A DNA stretch of 64,000 nucleotides from Microbacterium nymphoidis (GTDB lineage: Bacteria > Actinomycetota > Actinomycetes > Actinomycetales > Microbacteriaceae), in contig NZ_JAJNOD010000002.1 of assembly GCF_021044885.1 (NCBI RefSeq), forward strand, positions 1 through 64,000, read 5' to 3'. The notes under the pieces are model-generated. The model was not told the origin of the DNA. It ran no database searches and saw only the letters and a list, made by a program, of their open reading frames with translations. Numbering within the stretch: the first letter of the stretch is position 1; each line of letters begins with the position of its first letter. A program made the position numbers and the translations under genes. Shown piece by piece: positions 62,958 to 64,000 of this stretch.

Positions 62958-64000
62958 GCACGGCCACCGCCCCGGCGTCGCTGCGCCCGGCCGCCACGGC
63001 CGGTGTTGCCGAACGCGCCCCGAAGCGGCCGATCAGTCCCGAGCGCATCTCGGCTGCCGTCACCCTCGTGGTGATCGCCGGTCTCGCCGTCGCCTCGCTG
63101 GCCGAGGTGAACATCTCCCTCCCCGGAATGCTGGCGAGCTGGTCCAACGCGGAGCACTTCTTCAGCCGCGTCGGCTCGCTCTCCTTCCCCGAGTTCGGCG
63201 ACCTGCTCGGACAGATCGCACTCACCCTCGGACTGGTGCTCTCGGGCACGCTCCTGGCAGCGGTTATCTCGGTCCCGGTCGCCTACCTCGCTGCATCCAA
63301 CACCACGCCCTCCGGCGCCTGGCGCGCCGCCGCCCGCTTCATCGGCGTGTTCACGCGGGCGCTGCCCGATGTGGTGCTGGCGATGGTGTTCGTGCTGATG
63401 TTCTCCCTCGGGGCCCTGCCCGGCATCCTCGCCATCGGCATCCACTCCGTGGGCATGATCTCCAAGATGTTCGCGGACGCCATCGAGCAGATCGACGAAG
63501 GGCCGCGCACGGCGATCCGCGCCGCCGGCGGATCGAAGCTGCAGCAGTTCTCCGCGGGTATCCTGCCGCAGGTGCTGCCCAGCTGGATCGCCACCGTGCT
63601 GCACCGCAACGACATCAATCTGCGCGGGTCCGTGGTCCTCGGTTACGTGGGGGTCGCGGGCCTCGGCCTCGAGATGTCGTACGCCTTCAAGGCGCTGAAC
63701 TACGGGCTGGGCCTGGGGATCGCGCTGGTCATCTTCATCCTGTGCGTGGTGATGGAGATCGTCTCCTCGTCGGTGCGTGCTGCCATGCTCGGGCGCGATG
63801 CGGCCCAGCGCACCTGGGCGGACCGCCTCGTCGCACGCGTGCGTCGCAGCCCATCCGCATCGGCTCCCGTCGCCCGCACGCCCGCCTGGGCCGCCAGCCC
63901 CGTCACGGCGCTGCGACGCCCCTGGACCGCCGCGCGCGTGCGCAACGTGGCCGCGGGCTGGATCGCCGTCGTGCTCGTCATCGCGGGTGTCTGGGTGTGC
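62954..64000 (+). CDS. phnE: phosphonate-type ABC permease, apparently a fused double PhnE, 3' end outside window
   Basis: 349 codons to the window end without a stop. The GTG overlaps the phnC stop (GTGA). After a ~35-residue tail come five or six membrane segments (to ~275) and the EAA-like loop AIRAAGGSKLQQFSAG with VVLGYVGVAGLG, the PhnE signature. A single PhnE would end near residue 280; here a ~55-residue Pro/Ala/Arg linker is followed by a new membrane segment (RNVAAGWIAVVLVIAGVWVC), as if a second permease domain starts. Some organisms have phnE1 and phnE2 as separate genes or fused. Confidence 0.88.
   Translation, partial: MSTATAPASLRPAATAGVAERAPKRPISPERISAAVTLVVIAGLAVASLAEVNISLPGMLASWSNAEHFFSRVGSLSFPEFGDLLGQIALTLGLVLSGTLLAAVISVPVAYLAASNTTPSGAWRAAARFIGVFTRALPDVVLAMVFVLMFSLGALPGILAIGIHSVGMISKMFADAIEQIDEGPRTAIRAAGGSKLQQFSAGILPQVLPSWIATVLHRNDINLRGSVVLGYVGVAGLGLEMSYAFKALNYGLGLGIALVIFILCVVMEIVSSSVRAAMLGRDAAQRTWADRLVARVRRSPSASAPVARTPAWAASPVTALRRPWTAARVRNVAAGWIAVVLVIAGVWVC

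Overview
The window is high-GC DNA, dense in overlapping genes, with GTG and TTG starts, frequent TANNNT -10 boxes placed 6-7 bases ahead of a start codon (leaderless transcripts), a HAIR-type heat-shock operator and families typical of Actinobacteria (DUF3180, DUF4192, DUF2520-like Rossmann protein, PH-domain pairs, SWIM/DUF6493-like pair, LCP protein). Together these point to a Microbacteriaceae chromosome, most likely Microbacterium or a close relative. It reads as ordinary chromosome: there is no IS element, prophage, CRISPR array or rRNA operon.

Layout. 1-4.2 kb: a cell-surface choice-of-anchor A protein running off the left edge (minus strand, repetitive stalk) and, divergent, an N-domain-less ClpB behind a HAIR operator. 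4.2-18.3 kb: mixed metabolism and signalling, including an atypical glucose-6-phosphate dehydrogenase divergent from a GH15 glucosidase, a NatAB-like ABC exporter, an FMN reductase, a two-component system, exonuclease III, a PEBP protein, a MarR regulator and an ROK-pyrE pair. 18.3-26.5 kb: a two-gene SWIM zinc-finger/giant repeat-protein unit, small stress/redox genes, and an ECF41-type sigma factor divergent from an NmrA-like oxidoreductase with mirror-image promoters. 26.6-27.0 kb: tRNA operon Glu-Asp-Phe. 27.2-44.8 kb: cell wall and core metabolism: M23 peptidase, ppa, TMEM175-like channel, tilS, hpt, ftsH, a tightly overlapping folate operon (folE, folP, a 53-residue unknown, folB, folK) continuing into DUF3180, two PH-domain membrane proteins and a DUF2520 protein, then lysS and DUF4192. 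44.9-52.3 kb: cardiolipin synthase, a lipoprotein, a lipid kinase, serS with a HAD phosphatase, two tRNA-Ser genes and an LCP cell-wall ligase. 52.4-64 kb: an accessory-looking stretch with two ArsR-type regulators beside their operators, an MFS exporter, VOC, reductase and cupin genes, an archaeal-type ATP-dependent DNA ligase, a Gfo/Idh/MocA oxidoreductase preceded by the remnant of an ROK kinase, a GntR regulator, and a divergent phosphonate/phosphate-type ABC importer (phnD, phnC, and phnE running off the right edge, apparently a fused double permease).

The most informative items are: the symmetric ECF41 promoter pair around a 17-bp palindrome; the ROK remnant between GntR and Gfo/Idh; two related 65-66 bp inverted-repeat elements plus a DUF937 gene splitting tilS from hpt; the unknown 53-residue ORF inside the folate operon; and at least fourteen genes whose starts fit leaderless transcription. 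All functional calls come from reading motifs and context; no database search was run.
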